Source: Streptomyces griseocarneus
GTDB lineage: Bacteria > Actinomycetota > Actinomycetes > Streptomycetales > Streptomycetaceae
NCBI RefSeq assembly: GCF_014655595.1
Contig: NZ_BNBL01000009.1
Span: 266,421 to 330,420 of the forward strand
Length of the DNA: 64,000 nt
Direction: 5' to 3'
This document shows positions 24,685 to 33,721 of this stretch, piece after piece. Position numbers and translations under genes: made by a program. Numbering within the stretch: position 1 is the first letter of the stretch; each line of letters opens with the position of its first letter. The notes beneath the pieces are model-generated. The model was not told the DNA's origin. It searched no databases and saw only the letters and a program-made list of their open reading frames with translations.

Positions 24685-25252
24685 ACACGACGCGGACCGC
24701 GACCGCGACCGCGACGACAGCCGCGACCCGCTGGACGAGGACCGGGCGTGGGCGGAGCTGGTCGCGGCCTACGGCGAGCAGCCGGACCCGGAGAAGGGGC
24801 GATGGCCGGCGACGGGTGACGTCGAGGACGGCCCCGGCGAGGAGAGCCCGGCGGAGCCGGAGACCCCGGCGGCGGGCAAGCCGGCCGCCCCCGGCCGGCC
24901 CGGGGGCTTCATCGTCTACGCGCCGGGCGTGGGCCCCCGCGACTGGAGCACGCCGGAGCCTGCGTCGGGCGACGCGGGCGGCGCCGGCGAGGAGCCCGAC
25001 GAGGGCCACTTCGTCCCCCCGGAGCCGCCGCCGCTGCCGACCGGCGACGTGACGTCCCGCTTCGCGTGGATCGCGGTGCTCGGCGGTCCGCTGCTGCTGC
25101 TCGTCATGGTGCTGCTGCGCCAGGAGCTGACCTGGTGGGCCACCACGCTGGGCGTGGGCGGCTTCCTGGGAGGCTTCGCCACGCTGGTCCTGCGGATGAA
25201 GGACGGCGACGACGAGGACAACGACGACCCGGGGCGCGGCGCCGTCGTGTGA
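24677..25252 (+). CDS. Hypothetical membrane protein with acidic N-terminus
   Basis: 191 residues from GTG 24677. The first about 125 residues are disordered, strongly acidic and Pro/Gly-rich, beginning with repeated D/R units (HDADRDRDRDDSRD). Two membrane helices follow (about 129-147 and 151-168) and then an acidic tail (DGDDEDNDDPG). There is no recognisable domain. It overlaps the hydrolase stop by 8 nt, so it is probably co-translated. Function unknown. Confidence 0.85.
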   Translation: MAEHDADRDRDRDDSRDPLDEDRAWAELVAAYGEQPDPEKGRWPATGDVEDGPGEESPAEPETPAAGKPAAPGRPGGFIVYAPGVGPRDWSTPEPASGDAGGAGEEPDEGHFVPPEPPPLPTGDVTSRFAWIAVLGGPLLLLVMVLLRQELTWWATTLGVGGFLGGFATLVLRMKDGDDEDNDDPGRGAVV

Positions 25253-25282
25253 ACCGGCGGGCGGCCGGGGGCGTACGGCCCG

Positions 25283-26032
25283 TCAGGCCGCCGGCACCCG
25301 CACCGCCGCCAGCACCGGCAGGTGGTCCGTCGCCGCCCGCAGGTCCGCTTCCGTGACGCCGGCCAGGCCCATCGGCACCCCGCAGCCGAGCACCTCGACG
25401 CCCTTCGTCGCGAAGACGGCGTCGATGCGCTGGAGGGGGTCGCCCAGGCGCGTGGTGTGCTCGCGCCCCCACGGCCGGACGGCCCAGCCGTCCTGCAGTT
25501 CTCCCGCCAGCAGGCCGAACGTCCGGCCGCCGGGCCGGTCGTTGAGGTCGCCGGCGACCACGGCGTGCGGCACGTCCAGCGCCGCCAGCCGGTCCAGCAG
25601 CAGCTTCCCCTGTGCGTGGCGCTCGTCGGCGTCGATGCTCAAGTGACAGCTGACGACGCCGAGCCGGGCCCGCCCGAACCTCAGCACGGCGGTGGCCAGG
25701 CCCCGTTGGTGCAGCCCGGGCGTGCGGGGCAGCAGGACGTCCTCGGCATGCTCGACGCGGGCGCGCAGCGAGGTGAGGATCATCGGCCCCGAGGCGGTGC
25801 CGCCGCCGGTGGCGTACACCAGCTCCGAGGCCCGGGCCAGGCGCGCCGCGGCCTTGCGCCAGCGGAAGAAGCGCGGCGCCTCCTGGACGCAGACGACGTC
25901 GGGGGCGCAGGCCCGGACGACCCGGGCCAGCGCCGCCACGTCGTCGCGCATCGAGCGGATGTTGTAGCTCAGCACCCGGACGACGGCCGTGCCGTCCGGC
26001 TCGTAGCCGGATGCCGGAAGGTCCTGCAGCAC
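25283..26032 (-). CDS. Endonuclease/exonuclease/phosphatase-fold protein
   Basis: 249 residues from GTG 26032 (AAAGGGG SD). The EEP fold is shown by RVLSYNIRSM near the start, VVCVQEAP (metal-binding Glu), VSCHLS, AVVAGDLNDRPGG (Asp/Asn pair), RIDAVFAT and the C-terminal TDHLPVLA (Asp-His). Members cleave nucleic acids or phosphomonoesters/diesters of lipids and sugars. Nothing distinguishes the substrate here. The longer open frame to 27238 runs antisense-shifted through glkA and is rejected. It lies downstream of glkA on the same strand. Confidence 0.92.
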   Translation of the reverse strand: MLQDLPASGYEPDGTAVVRVLSYNIRSMRDDVAALARVVRACAPDVVCVQEAPRFFRWRKAAARLARASELVYATGGGTASGPMILTSLRARVEHAEDVLLPRTPGLHQRGLATAVLRFGRARLGVVSCHLSIDADERHAQGKLLLDRLAALDVPHAVVAGDLNDRPGGRTFGLLAGELQDGWAVRPWGREHTTRLGDPLQRIDAVFATKGVEVLGCGVPMGLAGVTEADLRAATDHLPVLAAVRVPAA

Positions 26033-26077
26033 TCCTGCCCCTTTCCGCCGTGACGGCGAGATCCGGGACGGCGGCCT

Positions 26078-26138
26078 CCGGCGGTGCCGGACCCCCGGCC
26101 CGGGGGCCGGGAGCGTACGGGCGGCTCGGCACCGCCGG
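26078..26138. terminator. Nested inverted repeats after glkA
   Basis: Perfect 12-bp arms CCGGCGGTGCCG and CGGCACCGCCGG enclose a second inverted repeat (CCCCCGG/CCGGGGG). The structure lies 63-123 nt past the glkA stop and before the EEP gene, which suggests a terminator or a processed spacer. Confidence 0.55.
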
Positions 26139-26201
26139 ATTCCACCGTCGTGGTTGCTGTCCGCCGTGCCGGCCGGACGAGGGGCGCCCCCGGCTGCGGG
26201 G

Positions 26202-27143
26202 TTACCCCTGGCGTGCCAGGTCCGCGGCGCCCACCAGGCCCGCCTTGCCGCCCAGCTGGGCCGCCAGCACCTGGGCGTGCGGGCGCCACTGGCCGCCGAC
26301 GAGCCAGCGGCGGAAGGACTTGCGGATGGGGTCGAGGACCAGGTCGCCCTCGTCCGAGACGCCGCCGCCGACGATGAACGCCGAGGGGTCGAAGAGCGAG
26401 GCCAGGTCGGCCAGGCCCGCGCCGGCCCAGCGGGCGAGCTCGCGGAAGGAGTCGATGGCGACCGGGTCGCCCTGGCGGGCGGCGTCGCTGATGTGCTTGC
26501 CCTCGATGCCCTCGGGGGTGCCGTCGCCCATGCCCAGCAGGATCTCGGCGTTCTCCGGGGTGGCCTGGGCGCGCTGCCGGGCGTAGCGCACGAGGGCGCG
26601 GCCGGAGGCGTACTGCTCCCAGCAGCCCTGGCTGCCGCAGCCGCAGAGCAGGCCGTCGGGGACGACCCGGATGTGGCCGAACTCGGCGGCCACGCCGAAG
26701 CGGCCGCGGCGCAGCTTGTTGCCGATGATGATGCCGCCGCCGAGGCCGGTGCCGAGGGTGATGCAGATGACGTCGTCGTGGCCCTTGCCGGCGCCGAAGC
26801 GGTACTCGCCCCAGGCGGCGGCGTTGGCGTCGTTCTCGACGACCACGGGGAGGCCGACGCGCTGCTCGACCTTGTCCTTGAGCGCCTCGTGCCGCCAGTT
26901 GATGTTCGGGGCGAACAGGACGGTGGCCCGCTTGTCGTCCACGTACCCGGCGGCGCCGATGCCGACGGCCTCGACCTCGAAGCCCTCGCTGACCGTGCGC
27001 ACCGCGTCCGCGATGGCGTCGATGACACCCTCCGGGGTGTCGGGGGTCGGCACCTTGCACGTCGCGAGGATCGAGCCCTCTTCGTCGACCACGCCGGCCG
27101 CGATCTTCGTGCCGCCGATGTCGACGCCGATGGTGAGTCCCAT
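26202..27143 (-). CDS. glkA: Glucokinase (ROK family)
   Basis: 313 residues. It phosphorylates glucose with ATP and in Streptomyces is also central to carbon catabolite repression. The phosphate-binding motif is D8-IGGTK, the catalytic region is ENDANAAAWGE (103-113, Asp105), and GHI with His157 precedes the ROK zinc cluster CGCGSQGC (Cys167, 169, 174). The length matches S. coelicolor GlkA. The ATG has an AGGGAC SD. The DUF5304 gene lies 57 nt upstream on the same strand and is probably in the same transcript. Confidence 0.97.
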   Translation of the reverse strand: MGLTIGVDIGGTKIAAGVVDEEGSILATCKVPTPDTPEGVIDAIADAVRTVSEGFEVEAVGIGAAGYVDDKRATVLFAPNINWRHEALKDKVEQRVGLPVVVENDANAAAWGEYRFGAGKGHDDVICITLGTGLGGGIIIGNKLRRGRFGVAAEFGHIRVVPDGLLCGCGSQGCWEQYASGRALVRYARQRAQATPENAEILLGMGDGTPEGIEGKHISDAARQGDPVAIDSFRELARWAGAGLADLASLFDPSAFIVGGGVSDEGDLVLDPIRKSFRRWLVGGQWRPHAQVLAAQLGGKAGLVGAADLARQG

Positions 27144-27200
27144 GTGTCCCTCAGTTTTTCGCTCGAACCCCGCCGCGCCCCACCGTACCGGAGCGGGAGA

Positions 27201-27653
27201 TCAGTCGAGGTCGATGCGTTCGCTTCCGCCGCCCGCACCCTCGCCCTTGCCCGGCTCGCGCGCGGGCTCGTCGCGCGTCCAGCGCGCCTCCTGGCGGTGG
27301 ACGGCGGCGCGGTAGGCGGCCAGCAGTTCGGTGCCGGCGGAGGCGAGGTGGTCGAAGACCTCGGGGTTGCGCTCGATGACCGGCTCCACGGCGGCCTTGG
27401 CCTGCGCGATGATCTGCTGCACCGCGCCCTGGGCCGCCTGGGCGGCCGGCGGCAGCTGGAAGGCGGCGACCTTCTCGGTGACGGCGTCGACGAGCTTGCG
27501 CAGCTCCTCGGCGGCGCTGCCCGGCTCGTACCCCTGCCCGGACGCCTGGCGGCGGCGGGCGTTCTCGGCGGCGAGGTCCTCGGCGCAGGCCCGCTCCCAC
27601 GCGTCGGAGTCGGGCGCCGGGCCGGGGCCGGGACGCTCGGTGGATTCGCTCAT
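27201..27653 (-). CDS. DUF5304-type hypothetical protein
   Basis: 150 residues, soluble. A central helical segment (about 40-125) begins at SAAEELRKLVDAVTEKVAAF and continues through PPAAQAAQGAVQQIIAQAKA. It is flanked by disordered Pro/Gly-rich ends, and the protein ends in SERIDLD. I recognise it as the small protein usually found beside glkA in Streptomyces. Its biochemical role is unknown. The start has a GGAG SD. Confidence 0.85.
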   Translation of the reverse strand: MSESTERPGPGPAPDSDAWERACAEDLAAENARRRQASGQGYEPGSAAEELRKLVDAVTEKVAAFQLPPAAQAAQGAVQQIIAQAKAAVEPVIERNPEVFDHLASAGTELLAAYRAAVHRQEARWTRDEPAREPGKGEGAGGGSERIDLD

Positions 27654-27710
27654 GACGCACTCCTGCGGGCTGGATTTTCCTTCGACGTTACCCGACCGCC
27701 GCAGCGGTGT

Positions 27711-28937
27711 TCAGGGAGTCCGTGGCCACAGGCCGGGGTCGGGTATGAAGCGGACGCACAGCGCCCCGTCGCGCAGCCCGGCGCCGGCGACGCCGCAGCG
27801 GCGCAGGGCGGAGGGCAGGGGCAGGACGCGGCGGAAGGGGCCGACCCCGACGACCAGTTCGTCGCCCCGGCGGACCAGGCCGAGGCCGTCGCGGTCCGCG
27901 CCGGGCAGCGGAAGGCGCCAGATCAGCATGCCGTCGTCGGCCAGCCGGTCCTCGACGGTCCAGGGGTCGCCGGCCGGGCCGCTCGCCTCGGTGGGGGCGG
28001 CGCCCGCGGCCAGCGCCGCCAGGTCGCCGGTGCCGCGCGGGGCACGGCCCAGGTGCGGCAGGTCGCGCACGGTGACGCCGTCGGCGAGGAACTCGTCGCA
28101 CAGCTGTCGGTGGGCGGTGCGCTGCTCGTCGGCGAGGGCGGCCAGCCACGGGTCGGCGGAGTCCGTGGGCAGCAGGCGGTTGGCCACCAGCGAATCGATG
28201 CGGCAGCCCTGCAGGGCGAGCCCGGCGCGGGCGGTGCGCAGCACGTCGTTGCCGAAGGGACCGGGCTCGGCGACGAGGCGCACGGTGGTGCCGTCCGCCT
28301 CTATGACGCGCCGCACCGCGGCCAGCTCGTGCTGCCAGCGCTCGACGGTCTCGTAGACCTTCTGGGTGGGCATCGGCACCCCGGCCAGCTGGGCGAGCAT
28401 GGGCCGCAGCGCGCGGGCGGCCTGGCGCTCGGGGGGCAGCAGGCGGCGCAGGTAGCGGTCGAGCTGTTCGGGGAGGGCGAGCAGCCGGACCGTCTCGTGG
28501 GCGGGCGGCATGTCGACGACGAGCAGGTCCCAGGAGGAGGCGTCGGCGTGGGCCGCGCGCAGGGCGGCGAGGACGGCCAGCTGCTCGGCGCCGGGGAGTT
28601 CGGTGAGCTCCTCGGGGTCGAGGGGGGCGGCTCCCAGGAGGTCGAAGAGCGAGGTGCCGCGGTCCTGCAGGTCGCGGGCCAGGGCGCGGAAGTGCTCGCC
28701 GGTGCCCACGCGGGCGGCCCACAGCCCGGGCGCCGCCTGGACGGGCGGCGCCCACGGCGTTCCCGCGTCGCCGCCCTCCGCCGGCAGGGCGGTGCCGAGC
28801 ACCGCGTCGGGCGCGGGGCCGCGGTCGCAGGTGAGCAGCAGCACGCGGCGCCCGGCGCGGGCGGCGGCCAGCGCCGTGGCCGCCGCCACGGTGGTGCGGC
28901 CCGCGCCGCCGGGACCGGTGACGAGGACCGTACGCAA
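27711..28937 (-). CDS. ArsA-like P-loop ATPase
   Basis: 408 residues from TTG 28937 (GGAGG SD 7 nt upstream). GTG 28953-28955 lies six codons earlier and has no SD. The deviant Walker A is GPGGAGRTT (residues 8-16). Later landmarks are LLVVDMPPAHETVRLL (Walker B/switch) and a C-terminal beta-rich ArsA_HSP20-like domain (LIWRLPLPGAD...ELVVGVGPFRRVL). The family includes arsenite- and tail-anchor-type ATPases, but no arsenic genes or Cys metal sites are present. In actinobacteria such proteins are mostly uncharacterised. SRPBCC and phosphoesterase genes lie upstream on the same strand. Confidence 0.88.
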   Translation of the reverse strand: MRTVLVTGPGGAGRTTVAAATALAAARAGRRVLLLTCDRGPAPDAVLGTALPAEGGDAGTPWAPPVQAAPGLWAARVGTGEHFRALARDLQDRGTSLFDLLGAAPLDPEELTELPGAEQLAVLAALRAAHADASSWDLLVVDMPPAHETVRLLALPEQLDRYLRRLLPPERQAARALRPMLAQLAGVPMPTQKVYETVERWQHELAAVRRVIEADGTTVRLVAEPGPFGNDVLRTARAGLALQGCRIDSLVANRLLPTDSADPWLAALADEQRTAHRQLCDEFLADGVTVRDLPHLGRAPRGTGDLAALAAGAAPTEASGPAGDPWTVEDRLADDGMLIWRLPLPGADRDGLGLVRRGDELVVGVGPFRRVLPLPSALRRCGVAGAGLRDGALCVRFIPDPGLWPRTP

Positions 28938-28986
28938 GGTGGAGCCTCCGGGCACTGGTGTCAGGAACTGCGGTGGTGCGCTCGCG

Positions 28987-29436
28987 TCAGGACGCGAGGC
29001 CGCCCTCGACGCGCTTCTTGAGCCCGTCCAGGGCGCGGTCGATGATGACCTTCTCTGCCTTGCGCTTGATCATTCCGAGCATCGGGATCTTCACGTCGAC
29101 GGTGAGCTGGTAGGTCACCTCGGTGTGCTTGCCGCCCGCCACCGGGGCCAGGCTGTACGAGCCGTCGAGCTGCCGCAGCATCTGCGACTTGTTCAGGGAC
29201 CACTCGACGACGTTCTCGCCGGGCCAGCTGTAGTTCAGCGTGTGGTCGTCCTTGATGGCGCCGGCGTCGAGGACCAGGCGCACCTTGGCGGCGCGCCCCT
29301 GCTCGTCCTTCTCGAGCACCTCGGCCTGCTTGACCTCCCCCGTCCACTCCGGGTAGCGGTCGAAGTCGGCGATCACCGCCATCACCTGGGCCGGCGTCGC
29401 CTCGATCGTGATGCTCGAGCTGGTGTGTTCCGCCAT
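28987..29436 (-). CDS. SRPBCC-family (polyketide cyclase/START-like) protein
   Basis: 149 residues with a single helix-grip domain: SSITIEATPAQVMAVIADFD (7-26), RYPEWTGEVKQAEVLE and a C-terminal long helix (KRKAEKVIIDRALDGLKKRV). These proteins bind hydrophobic ligands. No polyketide cluster is present, so a lipid or quinone ligand is equally possible. The start has a GGAGG SD. It lies 49 nt upstream of the ArsA-like gene, and the pair is probably an operon. Confidence 0.88.
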   Translation of the reverse strand: MAEHTSSSITIEATPAQVMAVIADFDRYPEWTGEVKQAEVLEKDEQGRAAKVRLVLDAGAIKDDHTLNYSWPGENVVEWSLNKSQMLRQLDGSYSLAPVAGGKHTEVTYQLTVDVKIPMLGMIKRKAEKVIIDRALDGLKKRVEGGLAS

Positions 29437-29506
29437 CTGCGTGGCTCCTCCGTACCGGTCCGCGGCCTCGATTTGTCTGCCGGTGAAGGCTACCTCGCGC
29501 TGCGCG

Positions 29507-30268
29507 TCACCACTCCAGCACCCAGGGTGTTCCGTTCGAGGCGAAGTGGCCGACGTTGACGCACTCGGTCGCGCCGATGCGCATCCGGCGGGCGAGCGGC
29601 TGGTGGACGTGGCCGAAGAGCGCGTACTTGGGGCGGGTCGCGCGGATGGTCTCCAGCAGGGCCGAGCTGCCGCGTTCGAAGCGGCGGGCGACGGTGTCGT
29701 AGCAGAGCTCGGGCACGTCGGGCGGGATGTGCGAGCACAGCACGTCGACCTCGCCGAGGGCGGCGAGCTTGGCTGCGTAGGTCTCGTCGTCGACCTCGTA
29801 GGGGGTGCGCATGGGCGAGCGCAGGCCGCCGCCGACGAAGCCGAAGACGAGGCCGCCGATCTCCACCCGCTCGCCGTCGAGGACGGTGGTGCCCGGCCGG
29901 GCGTACTCGGGCCACAGGGTCGGGATGTCGACGTTGCCGAAGGTGGCGTAGGTGGGGGTGGGGAAGGCGGCGAAGAGCTCCGCGTACTGCTTGCGGACCG
30001 CGGCCTCGACGGCGGCCTTGCGGTCGATGCCGTCCCACAGCGCGCGGGAGAGGGCGCGGGCCTCGTCGAAGCGGCGGGCGGTGCGCAGCTCGACGATGCG
30101 GTCGGCGGCCTCGACGCCGAAGAGCTCGGGGAAGATGCCGCGCGAGTGGTCGGCGTAGTCGAGGAACAGCACGAGGTCGCCCAGGCACACCAGGGCGTCG
30201 GCACCGTCTCCCGCCCGTGCCAGACCCTCGGCGTTGCCGTGTACGTCGCTGACCACGTGGACTCGCAT
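29507..30268 (-). CDS. Metallophosphoesterase
   Basis: 253 residues of the calcineurin-like phosphoesterase superfamily. Metal-ligand motifs are VSDVHGN (7-13), CLGDLVLF, FGNVD, CSHIPPD, FGHVHQP and a C-terminal GHFASNG. It appears cytoplasmic, without a signal peptide. The substrate is unknown (phosphodiester or nucleotide). ATG 30268 was chosen because it directly precedes the first motif. The longer frame to 30466 adds low-complexity residues. It is divergent from the acyl-CoA ligase. The 265-bp gap between them shows no structure I can name. Confidence 0.9.
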   Translation of the reverse strand: MRVHVVSDVHGNAEGLARAGDGADALVCLGDLVLFLDYADHSRGIFPELFGVEAADRIVELRTARRFDEARALSRALWDGIDRKAAVEAAVRKQYAELFAAFPTPTYATFGNVDIPTLWPEYARPGTTVLDGERVEIGGLVFGFVGGGLRSPMRTPYEVDDETYAAKLAALGEVDVLCSHIPPDVPELCYDTVARRFERGSSALLETIRATRPKYALFGHVHQPLARRMRIGATECVNVGHFASNGTPWVLEW

Positions 30269-30533
30269 ACGGATCACCCTAGGCGCTGCGCACGGGCCGC
30301 CGGAAGGGCCGCGACCTGCGGTTACTTCCGGGTCACCTTGCCGAGGGGCTAGGGTGCCGGGAGCGGCCCCGTGGCATGTGACGCATGGAACATCTGGGCG
30401 CACCCCTCTATTCGAATTCCGTACTGATGGGTAACGTCCGGGCAGTCCTACCCCCTGCCTGATCATGGACCGCAGCCGACGCAGCGCCCCTCGACGACGC
30501 GGCGGCGCCGGCGCCCGACGAGGAGCAGCAGTC

Positions 30534-32330
30534 TTGCGCGAGTTCAGCCTTCCGGCCCTCTACGAGGTCCCGGCCGACGGAAACCTGACGGATCTCATCC
30601 GCCGGAACGCCGCTCTGCACCCCGATGTCGTGGTCATAGGGCGCAAGGTCGACGGGCAGTGGCAGGACGTCACAGCGACCGCCTTCCTGGCGGAGGTCCG
30701 CGCCGTCGCCAAGGGCCTGATGGCCTCCGGCATCAAGCCGGGCGACCGGATCGGCCTGCTGTCGCGCACCCGCTACGAGTGGGCACTGCTGGACTTCGCC
30801 ATCTGGAGCGCGGGCGGCGTCACCGTCCCGATCTACGAGACCAGCTCGCCCGAGCAGATCCAGTGGATCCTCGGCGACTCCGGCGCCGTGGCCTGCCTGA
30901 CCGAGACCCCGGCGCACGAGGCGTCGGTGGAGTCCGTGCGCGACCGGCTCCCCGAGCTGGCCAACATCTGGCAGATCGAGCGCGGCGCGATCGAGCGGCT
31001 GCGGGCCGCCGGCGAGTCGCTGACCGACGAGTCGGTGGACGAGCGCAGCGCGCTGGCCACCGCGGACTCCCCCGCGACGATCGTCTACACCTCGGGCACC
31101 ACGGGCCGCCCCAAGGGCTGCGTGCTGAGCCACCGCAACTTCTTCGCGGAGTGCGGCAACGCCGTCGAGCGGCTCAAGCCGCTGTTCAACACCGGCGAGC
31201 ACTCCGTCCTGCTGTTCCTGCCCGCCGCGCACGTCTTCGGCCGGCTGGTCGAGGTCGCCGCGATGCTGGCGCCGATCCGCCTGGGCATGGTCAGCGACAT
31301 CCGCAACCTCACCGACGACCTGCAGAGCTTCCGGCCCTCGCTGATCCTGGGCGTGCCGCGCGTCTTCGAGAAGGTCTACAACGGCGCCCGCGCCAAGGCG
31401 CAGGCCGACGGCAAGGGCAAGATCTTCGACCGGGCGGCGGACGCCGCCATCGCCTACAGCCGCGCGCTGGACACCCCCGCCGGCCCCTCCTTCGGGCTGA
31501 AGGTCAAGCACAAGGTCTTCGACAAGCTGGTCTACAGCAAGCTGCGCGCGGTGCTGGGCGGCAAGGCCACCCACGCGATCTCCGGCGGCGCCCCGCTCGG
31601 CGAGCGGCTCGGCCACTTCTACCGGGGCATCGGCTTCACCGTCCTCGAGGGCTACGGCCTCACCGAGTCCTGCGCGGCGACCGCCTTCAACCCCTGGGAC
31701 AAGCCGAAGATCGGCACGGTGGGCCAGCCCCTGCCGGGCTCGGTGGTGCGGATCGCCGACGACGGCGAGGTGCTGCTGCACGGCGAGCACCTGTTCTCGG
31801 GCTACTGGAACAACGAGGCGGCGACGGCCGAGGCGATGTCGGACGGCTGGTTCCACACCGGTGACGTGGGCACGCTGGACGAGGAGGGCTACCTCAGCAT
31901 CACCGGCCGCAAGAAGGAGATCATCGTCACGGCCGGCGGCAAGAACGTCGCCCCCGCCGTGATCGAGGACCGCATCCGGGCCCACGCGCTGATCGCCGAG
32001 TGCATGGTGGTCGGCGACGGCCGGCCGTTCGTGGGCGCGCTGGTGACCCTGGACGAGGACTTCCTGCCGCGCTGGCTGGAGCAGCACGGCAAGCCGGCCG
32101 GGCTGACCGCCGCCGAACTGGCCGACGACCCGGACCTGCTGGCGGATGTGCAGAAGGCCGTGGACGACGGCAACGCGGCGGTCTCCAAGGCCGAGTCGGT
32201 GCGCAAGTTCCGCGTCCTGCCGACGCAGTTCACCGAGGCCTCCGGCCATGTGACGCCGTCGCTCAAGCTCAAGCGGAACGTCGTCGCGAAGGACTTCGCG
32301 GGCGAGATCGAGGCGATCTACCACGGCTGA
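30534..32330 (+). CDS. Long-chain fatty acid-CoA ligase (AMP-forming)
   Basis: 598 residues. It activates fatty acids to acyl-CoA through an acyl-adenylate. AMP-binding motifs are YTSGTTGRPKG (185-195), GYGLTESCAATAFN, GWFHTGDVGTLDEEGYLSI and GRKKEIIVTAGGKNVAP, with the catalytic Lys in the C-terminal TPSLKLKRN. I chose TTG 30534 (REFSLPALYEVP) because a GAGGAG SD sits 8 nt upstream and homologues start here. The in-frame ATG at 30465 adds an Arg-rich leader. It is monocistronic, closed by a 40-bp palindrome. Confidence 0.94.
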   Translation: MREFSLPALYEVPADGNLTDLIRRNAALHPDVVVIGRKVDGQWQDVTATAFLAEVRAVAKGLMASGIKPGDRIGLLSRTRYEWALLDFAIWSAGGVTVPIYETSSPEQIQWILGDSGAVACLTETPAHEASVESVRDRLPELANIWQIERGAIERLRAAGESLTDESVDERSALATADSPATIVYTSGTTGRPKGCVLSHRNFFAECGNAVERLKPLFNTGEHSVLLFLPAAHVFGRLVEVAAMLAPIRLGMVSDIRNLTDDLQSFRPSLILGVPRVFEKVYNGARAKAQADGKGKIFDRAADAAIAYSRALDTPAGPSFGLKVKHKVFDKLVYSKLRAVLGGKATHAISGGAPLGERLGHFYRGIGFTVLEGYGLTESCAATAFNPWDKPKIGTVGQPLPGSVVRIADDGEVLLHGEHLFSGYWNNEAATAEAMSDGWFHTGDVGTLDEEGYLSITGRKKEIIVTAGGKNVAPAVIEDRIRAHALIAECMVVGDGRPFVGALVTLDEDFLPRWLEQHGKPAGLTAAELADDPDLLADVQKAVDDGNAAVSKAESVRKFRVLPTQFTEASGHVTPSLKLKRNVVAKDFAGEIEAIYHG

Positions 32331-32350
32331 CGCCGGCTCATGAGGGCAAC

Positions 32351-32390
32351 GACGTAAGGGGCTCGCGCCATGGCGCGAGCCCCTTACGTC
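32351..32390. terminator. Bidirectional terminator between acyl-CoA ligase and PimB-like gene
   Basis: A perfect 40-bp palindrome (20-bp arms beginning GACGTAAGGGGCTCG, centre CCATGG) in the 93-bp gap between convergent genes. Confidence 0.9.
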
Positions 32391-32423
32391 TTACCTCTGT
32401 CGCCCGTTCATGCCTGCCGCCCG

Positions 32424-33566
32424 TTACAGCAGTTCTTTGAGCCGCTCCGCCAGCAGGTCCCACCGCCAGCGCTCCTCGACCCACTCCCGGCCCCGCTCGC
32501 CCATCCGGCGGCGCAGCTCCGCGTCCCCGAGCAGCGTGACGATCCGGTCGGCGGCGTCCTCGGGGGAGCCGCCGCGCACCACGTAGCCCGTCTCGCCGTC
32601 CAGGACGGCGTCCGGCGCGCCGCCGGAGTCGCCGGCCACCACGGGCAGCCCGGTCGCCGAGGCCTCGAGGTAGACGATGCCGAGCCCCTCGACGTCCAGC
32701 CCGCCCCGGCGGGTGCGGCAGGGCATGGCGAAGACGTCGCCGGCGCCGTAGTGGGCGGGCAGTTCCTCCCACGGCACGGCCCCGGTGAAGCGGACGGCGT
32801 GCGCCACGCCGGTGTCGGCGGCGAGCCGGCGCAGGTCCTTGTCGTACGGGCCGCCGCCCACGATGAGCAGCACCGCCTCCGGCTCGGCCGCGAGCACGCG
32901 CGGCATGGCCTCGATGAGCGTGTCCTGGCCCTTGCGCGGGACGAGCCGGGAGACGCAGACGACGACGGGACGGTCGGTGAGGCCGAGCCGGGCGCGGACC
33001 TCGTCGCCGCCGGAGCCGGGGTGGAAGGTCTTCTCGTCCACGCCGGGCGGCAGTTGCGTCATCCGGGCGGCCGCCTCGTCGGTCAGGGCGGAGGCGATCC
33101 GCGAGCGCGTGTACTCGCCCAGATAGGTGATCGTGTCGGTGCCCTCGCCGATCCGCCTCAGCAGCTGCCGGGAGCCGGGCAGCTGGGCCCAGCCGGCCTC
33201 GTGGCCGTGGGTGGTGGCGACCAGCCTGCGGGCGCCCGCCCGGCGCAGCGCGGGCGCCATCAGCCCCAGGGGCGCGGCCGCCCCGAACCACACCGAGGTG
33301 CAGCCGTGCTCGCGCAGCAGCGTGGCCGCGCGCCGGGTCACCCGGGGGGTGGGCAGCAGCATGGTCGTACGGTCGCGCACCACCGGGAAGGGCTGTTCGG
33401 CGTCGAACCGGGCCGTGGCCTCCACGCCTTCGCGGCTGTGCTTCCAGGTGGAGGCGTAGACGACGATGCTCGCCGGGTCCAGGCGCAGCGCCATGTTGTG
33501 CAGGAAGGCCTGGATGCCGCCGGGGCGCGGCGGGAAGTCATTGGTGACGATGAGGGTCTTGTGCAT
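32424..33566 (-). CDS. GT4-family mannosyltransferase, PimB type
   Basis: 380 residues. A GT-B glycosyltransferase with an N-terminal Rossmann half (KTLIVTNDFPPRPGGIQAF), the nucleotide-sugar region CVSRLVPRKGQD, and the family EX7E motif within GLDVEGLGIVYLEASATGLP. This pattern is typical of GDP-mannose-dependent alpha-mannosyltransferases making phosphatidylinositol dimannoside (PimB). The acceptor here is inferred. ATG 33566 follows a TACTGT -10 by 8 nt with no SD. The longer frame to 33641 is non-conserved. It is divergent from a GT87 membrane glycosyltransferase. Confidence 0.9.
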   Translation of the reverse strand: MHKTLIVTNDFPPRPGGIQAFLHNMALRLDPASIVVYASTWKHSREGVEATARFDAEQPFPVVRDRTTMLLPTPRVTRRAATLLREHGCTSVWFGAAAPLGLMAPALRRAGARRLVATTHGHEAGWAQLPGSRQLLRRIGEGTDTITYLGEYTRSRIASALTDEAAARMTQLPPGVDEKTFHPGSGGDEVRARLGLTDRPVVVCVSRLVPRKGQDTLIEAMPRVLAAEPEAVLLIVGGGPYDKDLRRLAADTGVAHAVRFTGAVPWEELPAHYGAGDVFAMPCRTRRGGLDVEGLGIVYLEASATGLPVVAGDSGGAPDAVLDGETGYVVRGGSPEDAADRIVTLLGDAELRRRMGERGREWVEERWRWDLLAERLKELL

Positions 33567-33574
33567 CGCCGCCG

Positions 33575-33580
33575 ACAGTA
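33575..33580 (-). promoter_or_regulatory. Putative -10 element of the PimB-like gene
   Basis: TACTGT on the minus strand, 8 nt before the ATG, no SD. Leaderless candidate. Confidence 0.4.
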
Positions 33581-33721
33581 CCGGGTGCGATCGGGCGGCA
33601 ACCGCGCCGCTTCCCGCCACGTCCGTCGCGCGCGGGGGCACTCGACCGGCATCATTCCTTCCAGTGACCGAACGTGTACGGCGCGTGGTGGCGGCGCCGA
33701 CCCGAAGGGACGAGGTGGACG

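Noticed and set aside
26154..29021. A 955-codon plus-strand frame
   Set aside because: It is antisense to glkA, the DUF5304 gene and the ArsA-like gene, which have clear domains and SDs. Long antisense frames are normal at this GC content.
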